DNA from: Undaria pinnatifida
Lineage: Eukaryota > Sar > Phaeophyceae > Laminariales > Alariaceae
Direction of reading: 5' to 3'
Assembly: GCA_012845835.1 (NCBI GenBank)
Contig: JABAKD010000028.1
Location: 9,951,689 to 10,015,688 of the forward strand
DNA length: 64,000 bases
Below the pieces are notes generated by a model. That model was not told where the DNA came from, searched no databases, and saw only the letters and a program-made list of their open reading frames with translations. Both the position numbers and the translations under genes were made by a program. The first letter of the stretch is position 1, and every line of letters begins with the position of its first letter. This document shows positions 42,561-53,450 of the stretch, one piece after another.

Positions 42561-43270
42561 GGTATGTGGATAACGGGCGACGGAATCAGCGAGCCGCAAT
42601 TCAGCAGCGTCGCCGAGGGCATCCGACCCTGTCGGTGCAGTCGGCATGTCACCAGAAGAAGGTGTGAGCCGTAAGAGAGGAATTCCCATAGGTTCTGCGT
42701 GGTCGCGGTCAGGCGGAAGTGGCACCGTGCGGACCGGCGAGTCGGCAAGAGCAGGGATCACGGCGGCGGGCTGAGCTTGCCGCGACCGTGAGGCTCGCGG
42801 CGGGGTGGTAACTCGCCTGAAAGATGGTCGAGGGGCCCCGCCGGGCCCGAAACCGTAGTCGACAGCAGGGGATGCAATACCAGCTGCTGTTGTTGAACGC
42901 CGGCGCATCCAAGTGTAGACGCGGTCTGAATACTGCGTCATCGTCTGGGACGCCGGAAAGCCAGGCGAGTTCGAGACGGAGGCGGTCGGGTCCGCGGGCT
43001 CGACCGAGTCAATCTCCTGTACCGAGCTCCGGGAAGGAGTCGGTTGGACGACGGACGTCGTGGTAGCCGAGGCTCCTGCGGAGGCCTCGCTGACCGCGGT
43101 GGGTGCAGCAAAACCCGAAGCAAAATCGTTGTCGGCTGTACGCGAGGCCCACCCGCGGCCGGGAGAGCCATCGACGGTGGCGACGGATGCAGAAACACGA
43201 GCGAGGAATCTCCTGGAAGGACCCGAAACGTCGTCAAGCCTCATACGGGCCCGTGTGCGCGAAAGACGCA
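42294..43270 (-). pseudogene. Gypsy element C: long Pro/Ala/Thr/Arg-rich linker
   Basis: The frame is 325 aa long and uninterrupted, the best preserved of the four linkers. It is rich in Pro, Ala, Ser, Thr and Arg, with WMRRRSTTAAGIASPAVDYG, GSDALGDAAELRLADSVARY and DWNREQHAGP. Its end reads into the zinc-binding region. Typical Ty3/gypsy polyproteins pass from RNase H to integrase with much less sequence, so this insert is notable. No fold is recognisable. Confidence 0.65.
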
Positions 43271-43897
43271 AACGTTAGCAGGGGTGAAAGGGAGCCCACC
43301 CAAGGCATTACCTTCGGTGCGGGGCATAATCCCGTCCAAGCCGACACCCGGAATCGGAGAGGAAGAATTGTGCAGCCCGCAAGCCCTTATGGAGTATATG
43401 CCACCATCCTTAACAGGGGTTAGACTCGTCGAACCATTTCGATCATGTTCCGTGGCAGGCTCGGGCATGCGAGACAGGAAGTCGGCGTTGCCGTTCGGGC
43501 TTCCTTGGCGGTACTCGAGTGTGTAGTTAAACGCCGTGAGGAACTTGAGCCATCTCTGGACTCGGGCGGTGTGGTCCCCCAATTTTCCTATGCTTTCCAG
43601 TGCCTTGTGGTCAGAGAATATACGGAACTTGGTGCCACAAGCGTAGCCGCGGAAGCGTTTGAGAGCCCAAACCATGCTGCCAGCCTCCAAATCAAGAGGA
43701 GTCCAATGTCTTTCCGAGTCGAGCGTGGCTCGGCTAATGTACGCGATGGATTTTATGGGGCCGTCCGCCTGCTCCTGTTCGAGAGCGGCGCCGAACCCGT
43801 CAATGAAAGCGTCGCAATACACGTAGAACGGGCGTGAGCCGTCGGCGACGGCGTCCCAATCGGGCAAAAGCAGGGCCGGCGGGGTCGCGAGCTCCAC
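43241..43897 (-). pseudogene. Gypsy element C: RNase H, catalytic residues intact
   Basis: An open 218-aa frame contains the standard RNase H order: FYVYCDAFIDGFGAAL (Asp), TPLDLEAGSMVWALKRF (Glu), FRIFSDHKALESIG (Asp) and NGNADFLSRMPEP (Asp). YTLEYRQGSPN precedes the last. RNase H would remove the RNA strand after reverse transcription. All four residues and the frame are preserved, in contrast to elements D and E, so element C is probably the youngest gypsy copy in this window. Confidence 0.85.
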
Positions 43898-44935
43898 CGA
43901 GATATCTCAAACCAACTTCTCCATGGCAAGCGCGAATGCGAACATAACCCCCTTCCGGAGAAGCGCGTTAATCGGGCGAAGCTTCCTCGATAAGTCGGGG
44001 GGAAAATTGCAGTAATAGTTGACACCACCCATGAGTGCGCGCAACTGCTTAACGTCTGAGGGCATCGGTGTATTGGTCAATGCCGACAAGTCTTCTTCGC
44101 TTGGGCGTAGACCTGCCGGGGAAATGGAGTGGCCAAGAAAGTGCGCATCGGTGGTACCCAATCGCGCCTTCGAAGGGGAAGGCTTGAGATTATGCTTTCG
44201 AAGGCGCTCAAAGGGGGAGCGAATCGTCCGAACATGCGCTACCGAGTCGGAATCGAACACGATATATCGTCGAGGTTTGTTGCCACCTGTTTCAAGTCCT
44301 TCGTCACCTCATCGATTGCCTTGACGCACCACCCAGGCGAGGCGCTGCTGCCCTGAGGTATAACGAGCCACTCGTAGAGGCCTGTGGGTGTGCAGAACGC
44401 TGTAAAGGGAACTGTGTCCTTGTGTGCCGTTATCTGGTGGAACGAGGAAAAACAAGTCGAAAATGGAAAACACCCGTGATGAGCCTAAGGAGTCCAGGAA
44501 TTGGTCCACGCGGGTAATCGGCAGTTGGCTAAGCTTGCTAATTTGGTTGAGCTTCTTGTAGAGTCGAACAAGGAAACACCCGACCTGAGTCTAAGGAGTC
44601 CAGGACCTGGTCCACGCGGGGGATCGGTAGTTGGCTAAGCTTGCTAATTTGATTGAGCTTCTTGTAGTTCACCGTGATCCTCACGCTGCCAGATTTCTTA
44701 GGGATGACCACCAGCGGGCTCGAATACGGTGAAATCGAGTGCTGGATCAGCCCAGCCGCGAGGTACTGGTTAAGGGTCGCGTCCACTTCTTTGGCCAGTA
44801 TAGGGTATATGCGATGGGGCCGTGAAGCGACCGGAGCGCTGCTTTCCGGGACCGAGATTTCGAAGGGCATCAAGGAACAAGACCCAAAGTCCGTCTTCGA
44901 GGTGGAGAACACGTCAGGAACGTCGCAAAGCACAT
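43898..44935 (-). pseudogene. Gypsy element C: reverse transcriptase with internal tandem duplication
   Basis: Frame 44,538-44,933 begins in the region before RT (DVPDVFSTSKTDFGSCSL) and shows RPHRIYPILAKEVDATLNQ, AAGLIQHSISPYSSPLVVI, GSVRITVNYKKLNQISKL and QLPIPRVDQVLDSL. About 108 bases (PIPRVDQ-LDSL region) are then duplicated in tandem. Frame 44,309-44,509 has SSRVFSIFDLF with the first Asp. The YxDD box reads NLDD, followed by a frameshift before FDSDSVAHVRTIRSPFERL and ALMGGVNYYCNFPPDLSRK. It is clearly RT and clearly broken. Confidence 0.82.
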
Positions 44936-45519
44936 CACCCGATTGCTCGATGGCTGGGGGGTCCCAGCCAGGGTCATGTATATCGAACGCGATATCCCGT
45001 AGGTGTGGCGGGAGTTGGGCCCAGACACGTAAAAACGCAGAACGCTGGGCTGGGGATCAATCGGTCCATTAGCGCCGGCGAGGGCGACGGCATGGCGGGA
45101 GCTGCCACCTCCGTGTCAGGTGAGCGTGCGACCGCAGACCTGACTGTCCAAAGTCTGGCCAAGGTGGGGCCCAGCGTGGGGGGGGTGTTGCAAGGCACCT
45201 AGCGGGACACGCAACAGTGGGGCCCCGGCGACCCCGACAAGGTCGCCTAGATCGAGGTCTGCGCCACCTGTTAGGAGAAGCACCTGTCGCCCTAAAAAAA
45301 CGAAGTGCTTCTGTCCCGAAAGAACGTCCGGCTGCAGCAGTATGTTGACAAAGTAGTGTCTTGTTAGCGCAGATGAGCCGTTAGTGCGCACCAAGTTGGC
45401 CCCGAGCAGCTGGGGCTCGTCCGAGAAGGCGACACCTGTGTAGTGCCATCATAGAGGAGGCGGAAACCACTGTTCGTAGCTGCGGGGTCGACGGCATAAA
45501 CCGCTACGACTGTTGTGCC
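44936..45519 (-). pseudogene. Gypsy element C: region before RT (gag-pol junction, possible protease)
   Basis: Minus-strand frames 45,116-45,394 and neighbours give SGFRLLYDGTTQ, NLVRTNGSSALTRHYFVNI, GQKHFVFLGRQVLL and LTGGADLDLGDLVGVAG. Position just before RT suggests the protease or the end of gag. No unequivocal DTG/DSG active site was found, so I leave the function open. Confidence 0.45.
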
Positions 45520-45800
45520 GTGTTCGGCAGGTCGCATGAAGGGTGAACTGCATCCTTCCAAGAACCGCTCGTAAGACGGACTTCGGCACCTTGCGCCTAC
45601 TTTCTTGCGTATGGATGACAGCGCCGGTGAGTTATACTTTGTTTTCTGGTGTGGCAACTCCAGAGACAACAATGATGGGTATTATTATTAAATATGTAAC
45701 TACCTCGTGGGTGCCTTACCATATTCACACAACGTGGAGCGATCATTCCCCTTGTGCGGAGTTAGGGTTCTCTACCCCGCACAATACGATCTAATCGACA
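45520..45800 (-). repeat. Repeat R, right copy, joined to element C
   Basis: Copy of 37,880-38,155 in the same orientation. On the minus strand it reads into the element C frame through RKKVGARCRSPSYERFLEGC, so it may be the true upstream part of that element; the left copy would then be a fragment of another element. Confidence 0.7.
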
Positions 45801-46894
45801 ACCATCATGGTGACCGCCCAAACAAAAACACGGTACCCTGGTTGTTCAGCTCACGCAGTGATTGGCATGTTTTACAGCGTCGCTGCCAACCAACGCCAAC
45901 CCCAATAATATACATATAATGTTTTACTGCGTCTCGGTGCCAACCGAGGCCAACTATTATATGTGTAATTTAAGGGCGGGGGAGGAGGGGGCGGGGGAGG
46001 GGTCAATTTGAACTTGAAGACCATGTCGTAAAGAAATGAAACGAAAATATTATGATGAATTCATCCTCCGTTTCTGTGGCGTCCCGCATGACCCCTCATC
46101 GCGCGCCCTTTCTTTGAAGGAACCTGCACGACCTGTGGTGTTGCTTCGCCGGGACCTTACTGATACAGACAGTCTGATACGCTTCTTCCTACAGTTTTCC
46201 TGCCGTCATAGCCCATAGATTGGGTCCGTCCACTAAACCACCGTTTTTCCACTTACTACTTGACCCGCACTTCACGGACAAGTGGAGACTTCCGCAAGAA
46301 AAATGGTTTTATATAGTGCGATTTCCCTTTGAATTATAAGAATACGTAGCGGCGTACTTGTGACATGCATGTGTACTGAAGTATCCAGTCGACAATTGGC
46401 CACCAACAACTCCATATTAATCCGGATGCCCGTGGTTCATTTTGGTCCATTCTTTGCGGCACAGCAAGTATTTAATGACGATTTTGGTATTGTGCGTGGT
46501 GAGATGTTGGTGCAGAAGCTCTATTATTGCGCTCTTCTATAATAATAATACCTGGGTGGTTGATAATATGTTATAGACGTTGACTGCCTGGCGCACTACG
46601 CCCACAGCAGGAAAGCACGACACATTTATTTGACCTTCTTTGCTTACAAGCAGAGGTATCGTACCACTTCGAATATGTCGGACCGGTACAGTACATCACA
46701 AGACGCCTACTAAAATGATCAGAAACGAGAAACGGATCGCTGATATTGGTACAAGGATAAAATTCGGCAGCCGTTGTTATGCTGAAATAAGAAGAGGTGT
46801 AGGACGCACCCCTCTCCGATAGATACCAGAAACGAGCGTGGGCCAGTGTTTCCTTTTCTTTTTAGAACATACAGATTATAATCTGTGCTAAGAG
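45801..46894. other. Unassigned stretch
   Basis: Contains an incomplete direct duplication near 45,850-45,960 (CAGCGTCGCTGCCAACCAACGCCAAC-like; CATATAATGTTTTACTG). Two 60-aa frames (46,036 and 46,360) have no recognisable motif. Confidence 0.35.
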
Positions 46895-47395
46895 ACATAA
46901 TATACCCAAAACCGTCAGATTTATCCCCTTGAAGGATTTATAGTTTTCACGCACAAATTGAGCTGCCCCGCCCTCCCCCCCCCCCCCCCCCCCCCGCCTT
47001 CCCTCCTCCCTTCCAACCCCGCCCCCTTTTGATCAAAACCAGGCCCCCACGTCCTTCAAAACGCCGCCCTCCCCTCACGGTTATTCGGCTTACAGGATTT
47101 ACTTGATAAACAGATGCATTTCCTTCCACAGCTAGCTGTCAGATTTTGTCCCCCTCAGAAACGTTTTTTTTTATAGTTTCCGCGCACAGACTGACTAGCA
47201 TCACCCTGCTGACCCTGACAGCTACACTTGTAGTTGCAAGGGGAGTCGCCAAGCTATATCCTTAATAATGAGGACACACAACAACCCGTAATACGCGCGA
47301 TCGGAGTATCACACACAGCTTGCAAAGATGAGTTTCGACAAAATATTCGATCTCACAGCTGGAGTGTATCTTCATTTTTTATAATATACTCCGGT
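46895..47395 (-). repeat. DR1 dispersed repeat, reverse copy
   Basis: Reverse complement of the DR1 leader (CGATCTCACAGCTGGAGTGT at its right end), preceded by GGGGAGTCGCC, AAAGTCTG-type modules, and a run of more than 15 C at about 46,976. It includes the GATCAAAACCAGGCCCCCAC block shared only with 12,118 and 13,985. Confidence 0.8.
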
Positions 47396-50213
47396 AATAG
47401 TCTATACCTGGCCATGGGAGCACAAGAAAAAAACTTATCCCCACACTTACTTACTTTTTTTTAAAGCAGCGGGGGGGGTGCTAAAACCGCGTAAAATAAA
47501 GTTAGGAAAAAATGTAATTTTCTCGATTCGCACAGAAATCACAACGCTCCGCCGGTCGTTTTCTCTTTTTGTGTGCTCTGCTCCCCTGGCCTGCTGTAAA
47601 CATATCATCAGCCTGCATCAGCTATTAAAATGAAAGGAAGGGTTGCGTGCGCGGGTGCGTGGTTTTCAGATAGAAACGGAACACAAGTCCCTTGCCGATC
47701 CCAGATCGGTTGTTATTTTTCTTTTCGTGTCTCAATCGATGTAATAAATAAAAAGTCAGCTGTGATGATGATGAGGTATCGAGACTTTCATCGCTCAGTT
47801 TTATCATTGATTGGTCTCTAAATCTTCTGTACGGCAGGCTATATACTCCGGAGTATTGATTATATACACGTCGGTGGTGCCACACGGTCAAGCAGGTACA
47901 TAGATAGTTCTATTTAATAATATAATAATAGAAGAGTAAATACTCAAGACAACAAGAAAAAAAAGCAGAAGGATCGCGTGTTCCGAATACTACAACCCAT
48001 ATATATGGCATGTAGTATATCTAGTATCACAAGATACAACAACAGAGCAGCAGCAACGTGTGATAAGACGCGTAGTTTAACGAAATGAAAACAACATCTA
48101 AATGAAGCAGCGCGACAGACGGCCGACGGACCCCATGTCGGGCAAGAAGAGAGGCTACGATATAGAAACAACAGGCGTCGTCACAAGCACCACATAGACT
48201 AAACAAATAACCCAGGATACCGGGAAAACCCTTCGTAGTTACCAGGTAGGAACTAAGCAGAAGATACGAAGAAATCCCGCGATAATTCTCGTGCTCGCGC
48301 TGTGCTCATGTATGCGTGGTACCATTATTAGACTATATACCATGTAGTATACAACAGCAGAAGCAACGACAGTGTGACAACCTCTGGGCTGTACGTATAC
48401 TGCTGTAGTGTGACTGGTAACACTGGAGGAAGCGTGACAGACAGTGCACGAAATACGAGTGTGACAGATACCTGGCAGGCGACAAAGAAGTCTAGGATTC
48501 CCCGTTACCCAACGAGTTTTTTTGGCACAAGGTACACAGCAGTGGGTGGGCTTGGACAAAGATACGCTGCAACCCCGACGAACGTTTGTATGAACCCAGA
48601 CCTGTCTGTTTCCTGGTAGAAGAGAGACACCTTGAGAGTTGTGCTTATTATCCGAGCGTTGTACCGTTCCGACTTGCCGCGTGAAACGTGGTGTCGGACA
48701 GACAGGTACAGACGTCGGGGACAAACACAACGGGTGGTGCTACATACAACACCCGAGTTGTAGGTGCTTTTCGCAAGTGTGGGAGAAAAAAAACAGATAC
48801 GTACCTGGTGCCCATAAAATATCAGAAAAGTGGGCATGCGACTCGGACAAAGATACGCAGGAACTACGATGATTGTTCGAACGAATACAGGCGAGTGTTG
48901 CGAGATGTGCCATATCGAAAGGGGCGCCTTCAATTTTCCGTGCTAATCCGAGTATTGTATTGGGCCAATTTGGGACGTGAAACATGGCGTCGGACGCGCA
49001 GCAGACGGACGTGAGCTTTTCGAATGAGTGTGTGTGTGCGATTTTTGTTCTAGCACCAAAATTATACTTCAATCTGCTATATCATGAACGGGTGGGCATC
49101 ATCTGATCTGTGATACCTCGTACATAATAGTCTAGATATACTAATAATATAGACTAATCTAGTACATATAGATAGATGCATGTATGTGTGGTATGCCATA
49201 GATCCGCCGGCCTCGCACAGACCTGTAGCTAGCAGATGTAGTGCTGTAGACTCTGGGAGGTGCTCTAACAATTCGAAGTTGAGGTGGCTTGGTAACGTTT
49301 CCGCACAGGGACCCTAGGAGTGCCGCTCGGTACGAGTTGCTACATCGTACTGCGCGGAAGTGCTGCACTGGTACGAAAATCGTAATACGTTTAGTCTAGC
49401 GCATTAGAAGTAGTCTAGACAATACGTATTAAGAATAGTTGATATTGCCGAATTGTATCTCGCCATGCTGCCTGCTACTGGCGGGGGGATGGCGCTCTAA
49501 CGTCCCCTCCTTCGCTAGGAAGGTTGCAAGTTTTCAATTGCAAAGCGCTTTCGAAGTTTTTATCACGACCCCCGCGAAGACCTTGAGGGCGAGGTGTGAC
49601 GTGTAGGCAACACCTCATTCGACTGGAGCGACCCGCGCAGTTGTCCAGACTAAACACGAGAAGAACGAAAAAAAAGTGAGTGGCCAACAAAACAAGTGGC
49701 ATGGAGGAAAGATATGATCACTCGTTCGTGTATACGAAGGTCGTGGCTCTTTATGGGTCCAAGAGATAGCACCACCACGTACGGCTGTGATGCGGTATGT
49801 ATATTATTATGGCGTGGAGGAGGAGGGTGGAGCTACTCCACTAAAACATTATATCCTTACTTAGTCTAATGATTGATAGACTACGAAACTAGGGTTAGAG
49901 TTAGGCATAGGTATTGTTTTTAGTAGGTGAAACTGGGCTTCGACCCCCGCGGTTAACGACACGTTACAACAACTACTGTAGCAGTAAGTAGTCACAAGAA
50001 GGGGGGGCAGTGGCCACCGGTTGGGGCTGCCTCTCACAAACACACCACAACCAAGAACCGAACAAAGTAAATGGAAACGTTTCGTGAACCCATCTATTTG
50101 CAAAATCGACAGGTAATGACGCTAATCCCCATTCCTTTTCTGCTTGATGTCATCTCTCGTATACACAATCCTCCTCCCCTGCCGGTCGGGACTTGATGGT
50201 TAATCTCGGGCAG
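47396..50213. other. Mostly unassigned stretch upstream of the second cysteine-module exon
   Basis: Apart from a duplicated segment at 48,550-49,000, no repeat family or domain was recognised. Open frames of 100-160 codons on the minus strand around 48,239-49,072 carry no known motif, and they coincide with that duplication. Confidence 0.35.
48550..49000 (+). repeat. Degenerate ~290-base tandem duplication
   Basis: GGACAAAGATACGC at 48,554 and 48,844 opens two parallel segments that later share GTGTTGTACC / AGTATTGTATTGGG-type and CGTGAAACGTGGTGTCGGAC / CGTGAAACATGGCGTCGGAC blocks. The copies are diverged. Confidence 0.65.
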
Positions 50214-50429
50214 TGACAACATCAAACACCACCTGCAGCAACGGCCTTGTCGGCCTCGAGAACGGCGACGGCACCGTCTGCTGCGTCTCCGGCTGCGAAC
50301 CGTGCGGCGGGAGCAAGTGTGCAGGCACCCCCGGGTTGTCGTCCGATGACTGCTGCGCTGGTACGATCGAGGCAAACGGACAACTTTGCTCCGACACCAA
50401 CGCCGCTCCGTGCGTGTTGGACACTGCAC
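50214..50429 (+). CDS. Cysteine-module exon of a second gene or gene fragment
   Basis: The exon follows TCTCGGGCAG and ends at a GTGAGT donor. Its 216 bases encode the same ten-cysteine module as 10,636, 18,921 and 19,674: TCSNGLVGLENGDGTVCC, CGGSKC, a second CC pair, EANGQLC and APCVLD. Boundary phase is again two bases at the start and one at the end. It is 30 kb from the first gene on the same strand and separated from it by the gypsy array, so it is either a paralogue or an exon displaced by rearrangement. No first exon with a signal peptide was identified upstream. Splice sites and frame are intact. Confidence 0.68.
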
Positions 50430-50774
50430 GTGAGTTATTTCGAGCGTTTCTCTTACTGAGGTATATTTGTCGCGGGGCGTATGTATGCGTGTAGTTCACA
50501 TGTGGATCGAATCTGTTATTTCGTGAGATGCAATCCACAAAAATAACGGGTCCTTCGTTTGTTGCACGGCCTCAAAGCAATACACGTTGCGCCTGGTTGC
50601 GCGGGCGGAAGTTCCCACCCAAGACATCTTCCGCTACATAGTCGCCGATTGACGTCCACTTTACCCCCTCCCGTCATGATTCCACTATTGTAATTAAACG
50701 TCTATCCCAACCAAGACGGCACCAACTGCCCAGGTGTCCATCTTACGGTCGATGGTGTTGATGTGCTTTTCCAG

Positions 50775-50836
50775 ACACACCACACTCAACCGAAATACCC
50801 CAGGAACTCCCAACGCCAGATGTACCAAGTCCGTGA
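50775..50836 (+). CDS. Possible terminal exon of the second cysteine-module gene
   Basis: After the acceptor GTGCTTTTCCAG, the phase left by the exon at 50,214 reads a short Pro/Thr/Ser-rich tail (TPHSTEIPQELPTPDVPSP) and a TGA stop. The intron would be 345 bases. A Pro/Thr-rich tail after a cysteine module agrees with the stalk at 19,880, but here no membrane segment follows. The exon is only 62 bases, so chance is a real possibility. Confidence 0.4.
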
Positions 50837-51629
50837 GGATATGCATTATTGCAAGTAATTTGCATCAAGCTCCTGTGCGCCTGAGACACCGCCAGTGACT
50901 GAATAAGTCCACACAACAAAACTAGACTAAGCATTTATTTTTTGTAGGTGAGGCCAGCGATAAGCAGGATTGCTCTTGGTCCTCCATGTCTTAAATCAAC
51001 GGAAAATGCTTCCCCCTGTGTACTTGGCGAGCTCGGGAGCACCTGATGTAACTATAGAAGCCGACACTCGACCGCAATACTGATCAAAAACCGAACATAC
51101 ATGTGTAACGAAGGCCTAAATTAGACAGCCCCGCCTCACAGAAGAAGCATCTACATCTACAGGGGGAAAATACGGGAAAGCCCCTGGCAGGGTGGAGATC
51201 GAGTAACTATTAATGATAGTCGCAACAGAGCGTATGAAGCTCGGGACGGAGATGACACACTACTAGCAGGATACTATTTTTCCTCAAGGTTCGAGGGCGC
51301 CCAGGACGACAGCAGCAGCAGCAGCTAGCAGTAGTATGAAGCTAGTGGGTGAGACCAACCTGAGCAGCGGCCCATGCACGGCAGAAGCTCGTCATCCGTC
51401 CTTTTATTACAACGAAACTTCGAGTGACTATCAAAAACACTTTCATAGCTGGAGTGTATTTTCATTTTTTATAATATATATGGTAATAATCTGGCCCTTT
51501 AATTTCAGGTTGTTTCATTTATTTGCAGTTGGTTGATCCTGATCTGCTGAGGTATCCTTGCGATTTCTCTACAACAGATATGTTATAAAAATAAGAAATC
51601 GTCGAACTCACGGCTGGCGTCCTTGAAAA
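50837..51629. other. Unassigned stretch
   Basis: A DR1 scrap (AGCTGGAGTGTATTTTCATT) lies at about 51,450-51,475. Otherwise nothing recognised. Confidence 0.35.
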
Positions 51630-52400
51630 AAAAATAATAAAATACACTCCAGCTGTGAGATCGAATATTTCGTCGACCTAATATTGGCAAGCTTTGTGAC
51701 GTACAGTAGTACTCCGATCGCTTGTATTACTGGAAGTAGAAGTGTGTCCTCATTGAGGATATACACAGCAGCAGCAGGTCGGCGACTCCCCTTAGAGCTT
51801 GTACCAGGGTGTAGCTGGTACCAGGGTCAACATGGTGATGTTAATCAATGTGTGCACGGAAACTATGAAACCCGTTTTTGAGAGGGACAAAATCTGACGG
51901 CTAGCGGCTGTGGAATGCACCATTTCATTGTTGTGTGTATCCTGTAGTAGTAGTAGTCGCATGACCGATGAGGGGAGGGGGACGGGTATAGGGGGGATGG
52001 GTCGCATAAATGAATAGGGGCTTACTGCGCGCGTATTATAATAGTTAGTGCTAGAAGGTGATGGTGGGGGCGGGGGGGAAAGGAGGGGGGGGGTAATTGA
52101 CCTTGAAGACCATATAAATGAATTGGAGCTACTGCATGGGTGGAAAAGTAAAGAGAATATATCAGTGTTTATTAACTCTGGCGGATTTAACTCTGGTGGA
52201 TTTAACTTTGGCGGATTTTGATTTTTGGTTGGGCGAAGGGGGAGGAAGGGGGGAGGGGGGGGGGGGGGGGGGGGTGTTAGGAGGGGGGGGTGACGGGGGT
52301 GGAGGGGGGTAAAATATGCTGTCTGCATGCCTGCATGCTAAATTCAGATGCCCCATACTTCAAAGAAAATCTATGAGGTGGGTGGGAGCAAACTATACGT
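51630..52400 (+). repeat. DR1 dispersed repeat, long copy
   Basis: Leader CTCCAGCTGTGAGATCGAAT, CGGCGACTCCCCTTAG, AACTATGAAACCCG, ATCTGACGGC module, GTTAGTGCTAGAAGG block, G runs at 52,250, and the CAGATGCCCCATACTTCAAA end that corresponds to 6,735-6,760. A small tandem of GGCGGATTTAACT units lies at 52,180-52,220. Confidence 0.75.
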
Positions 52401-52854
52401 CGAGATACACACATACACATAACACATAGAAATTATATATGACAAAAGATTGTCGTGGTTGCCCCAAGATCGCTCGACGAGTGGAAGTCATGGCAGGCCT
52501 TGCTGGCTTTAGTTGTGGCCGTCTAACTTCAAATTTCTATCTGTTCATCATGTCGAATAGTTGTAGTTTTAGACTCCAAGTGCTTGAAAAGGTTATGTCA
52601 GCCGACAGCAAGATGGGCTGTGTCGTCGCTTACTTAATAGGCTACCAGGTATTGTCCAGGGCGTTCAATTATATCGTCGTAGCTCGTAAAGGGGCCTGCT
52701 CATTGCTTACTATCAGCCGTGTGATCGGTAATTGATGTCGCCTTTGCTTGGTACACCGTGCACCTAAAGCTTGCTACGATAGCGGTATCGCACCAGTAGT
52801 AGAATTTCTGGGCCATTTGTTTTTCGAGCGACGGAGTTCCTTACTATACTAGAA
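52401..52854. other. Open frame of unknown nature
   Basis: A 98-codon plus frame (52,439-52,735) has a mixed composition with six Cys and a hydrophobic C-terminal half, but no family signature and no splice context. It is not called as a gene. Confidence 0.25.
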
Positions 52855-53450
52855 ATAAGGGATGTTTCAGGCACAGGGCACCCTTTACAGGTCTCTCTAC
52901 TAGGCAGGCTCCACGTTGGTCACTCACTCGTACTAGATCAGATCTTGTATGTGTTCCACACACGCCACGGACGAGCTGAACGCGTGCAATTCCTCGAATC
53001 AAAGGCACCATCCCCTTTTTCCTATGCATACGCACATACACTTCAAAGGCACGTGAAACCCCTTTTTATCATTTCAGTATTTAGACCTCACGCCTTCTTA
53101 CGCTTCCAGGGCATTACCATATCACTAGCCCACCCTGATGAGCTGTATATATATGCAGAAACATGAAAGATTTGGGGAAGCACCGGTGCCACGGTCTAGA
53201 ACATGACTCCAAGATGCGGCTCTTCAAAACCTTCTCCCACACCTCTACACCCTTCGAGGCCACGAAGCCTCAGGATAAATGGTACAGCAGGAAACCACTA
53301 GCGAATAACCGAAAACGAGAAAAGGGGTACAGAACACTCCAGCGAAAGGCGGGATCAACAGGTGCGAGAGCTATCACTTCCGCAGATTAGCGAGGGGAAT
53401 GGGGCTAGAGAAAAGTAAAAACGGCAACTATACGGAAAAACTGCGGTCGC
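52855..53450 (-). mobile_element. 3' LTR of gypsy element F, 5'-truncated
   Basis: Read on the minus strand it matches 5,130-5,800: CGACCGC, GGGATCAACAGG-type, GGTGTGGGAGAAGG, CATCAGGGTGGGCTAGTG, GTGCCTTTGAAG and GTGAGTGACCAACGTGGAGC. Its upstream end is fused to gag. Confidence 0.75.

Noticed and set aside
52439-52735. A 98-aa cysteine-containing protein
   Set aside because: Cysteines do not follow the ten-cysteine module spacing, and there is no splice phase match or other support.
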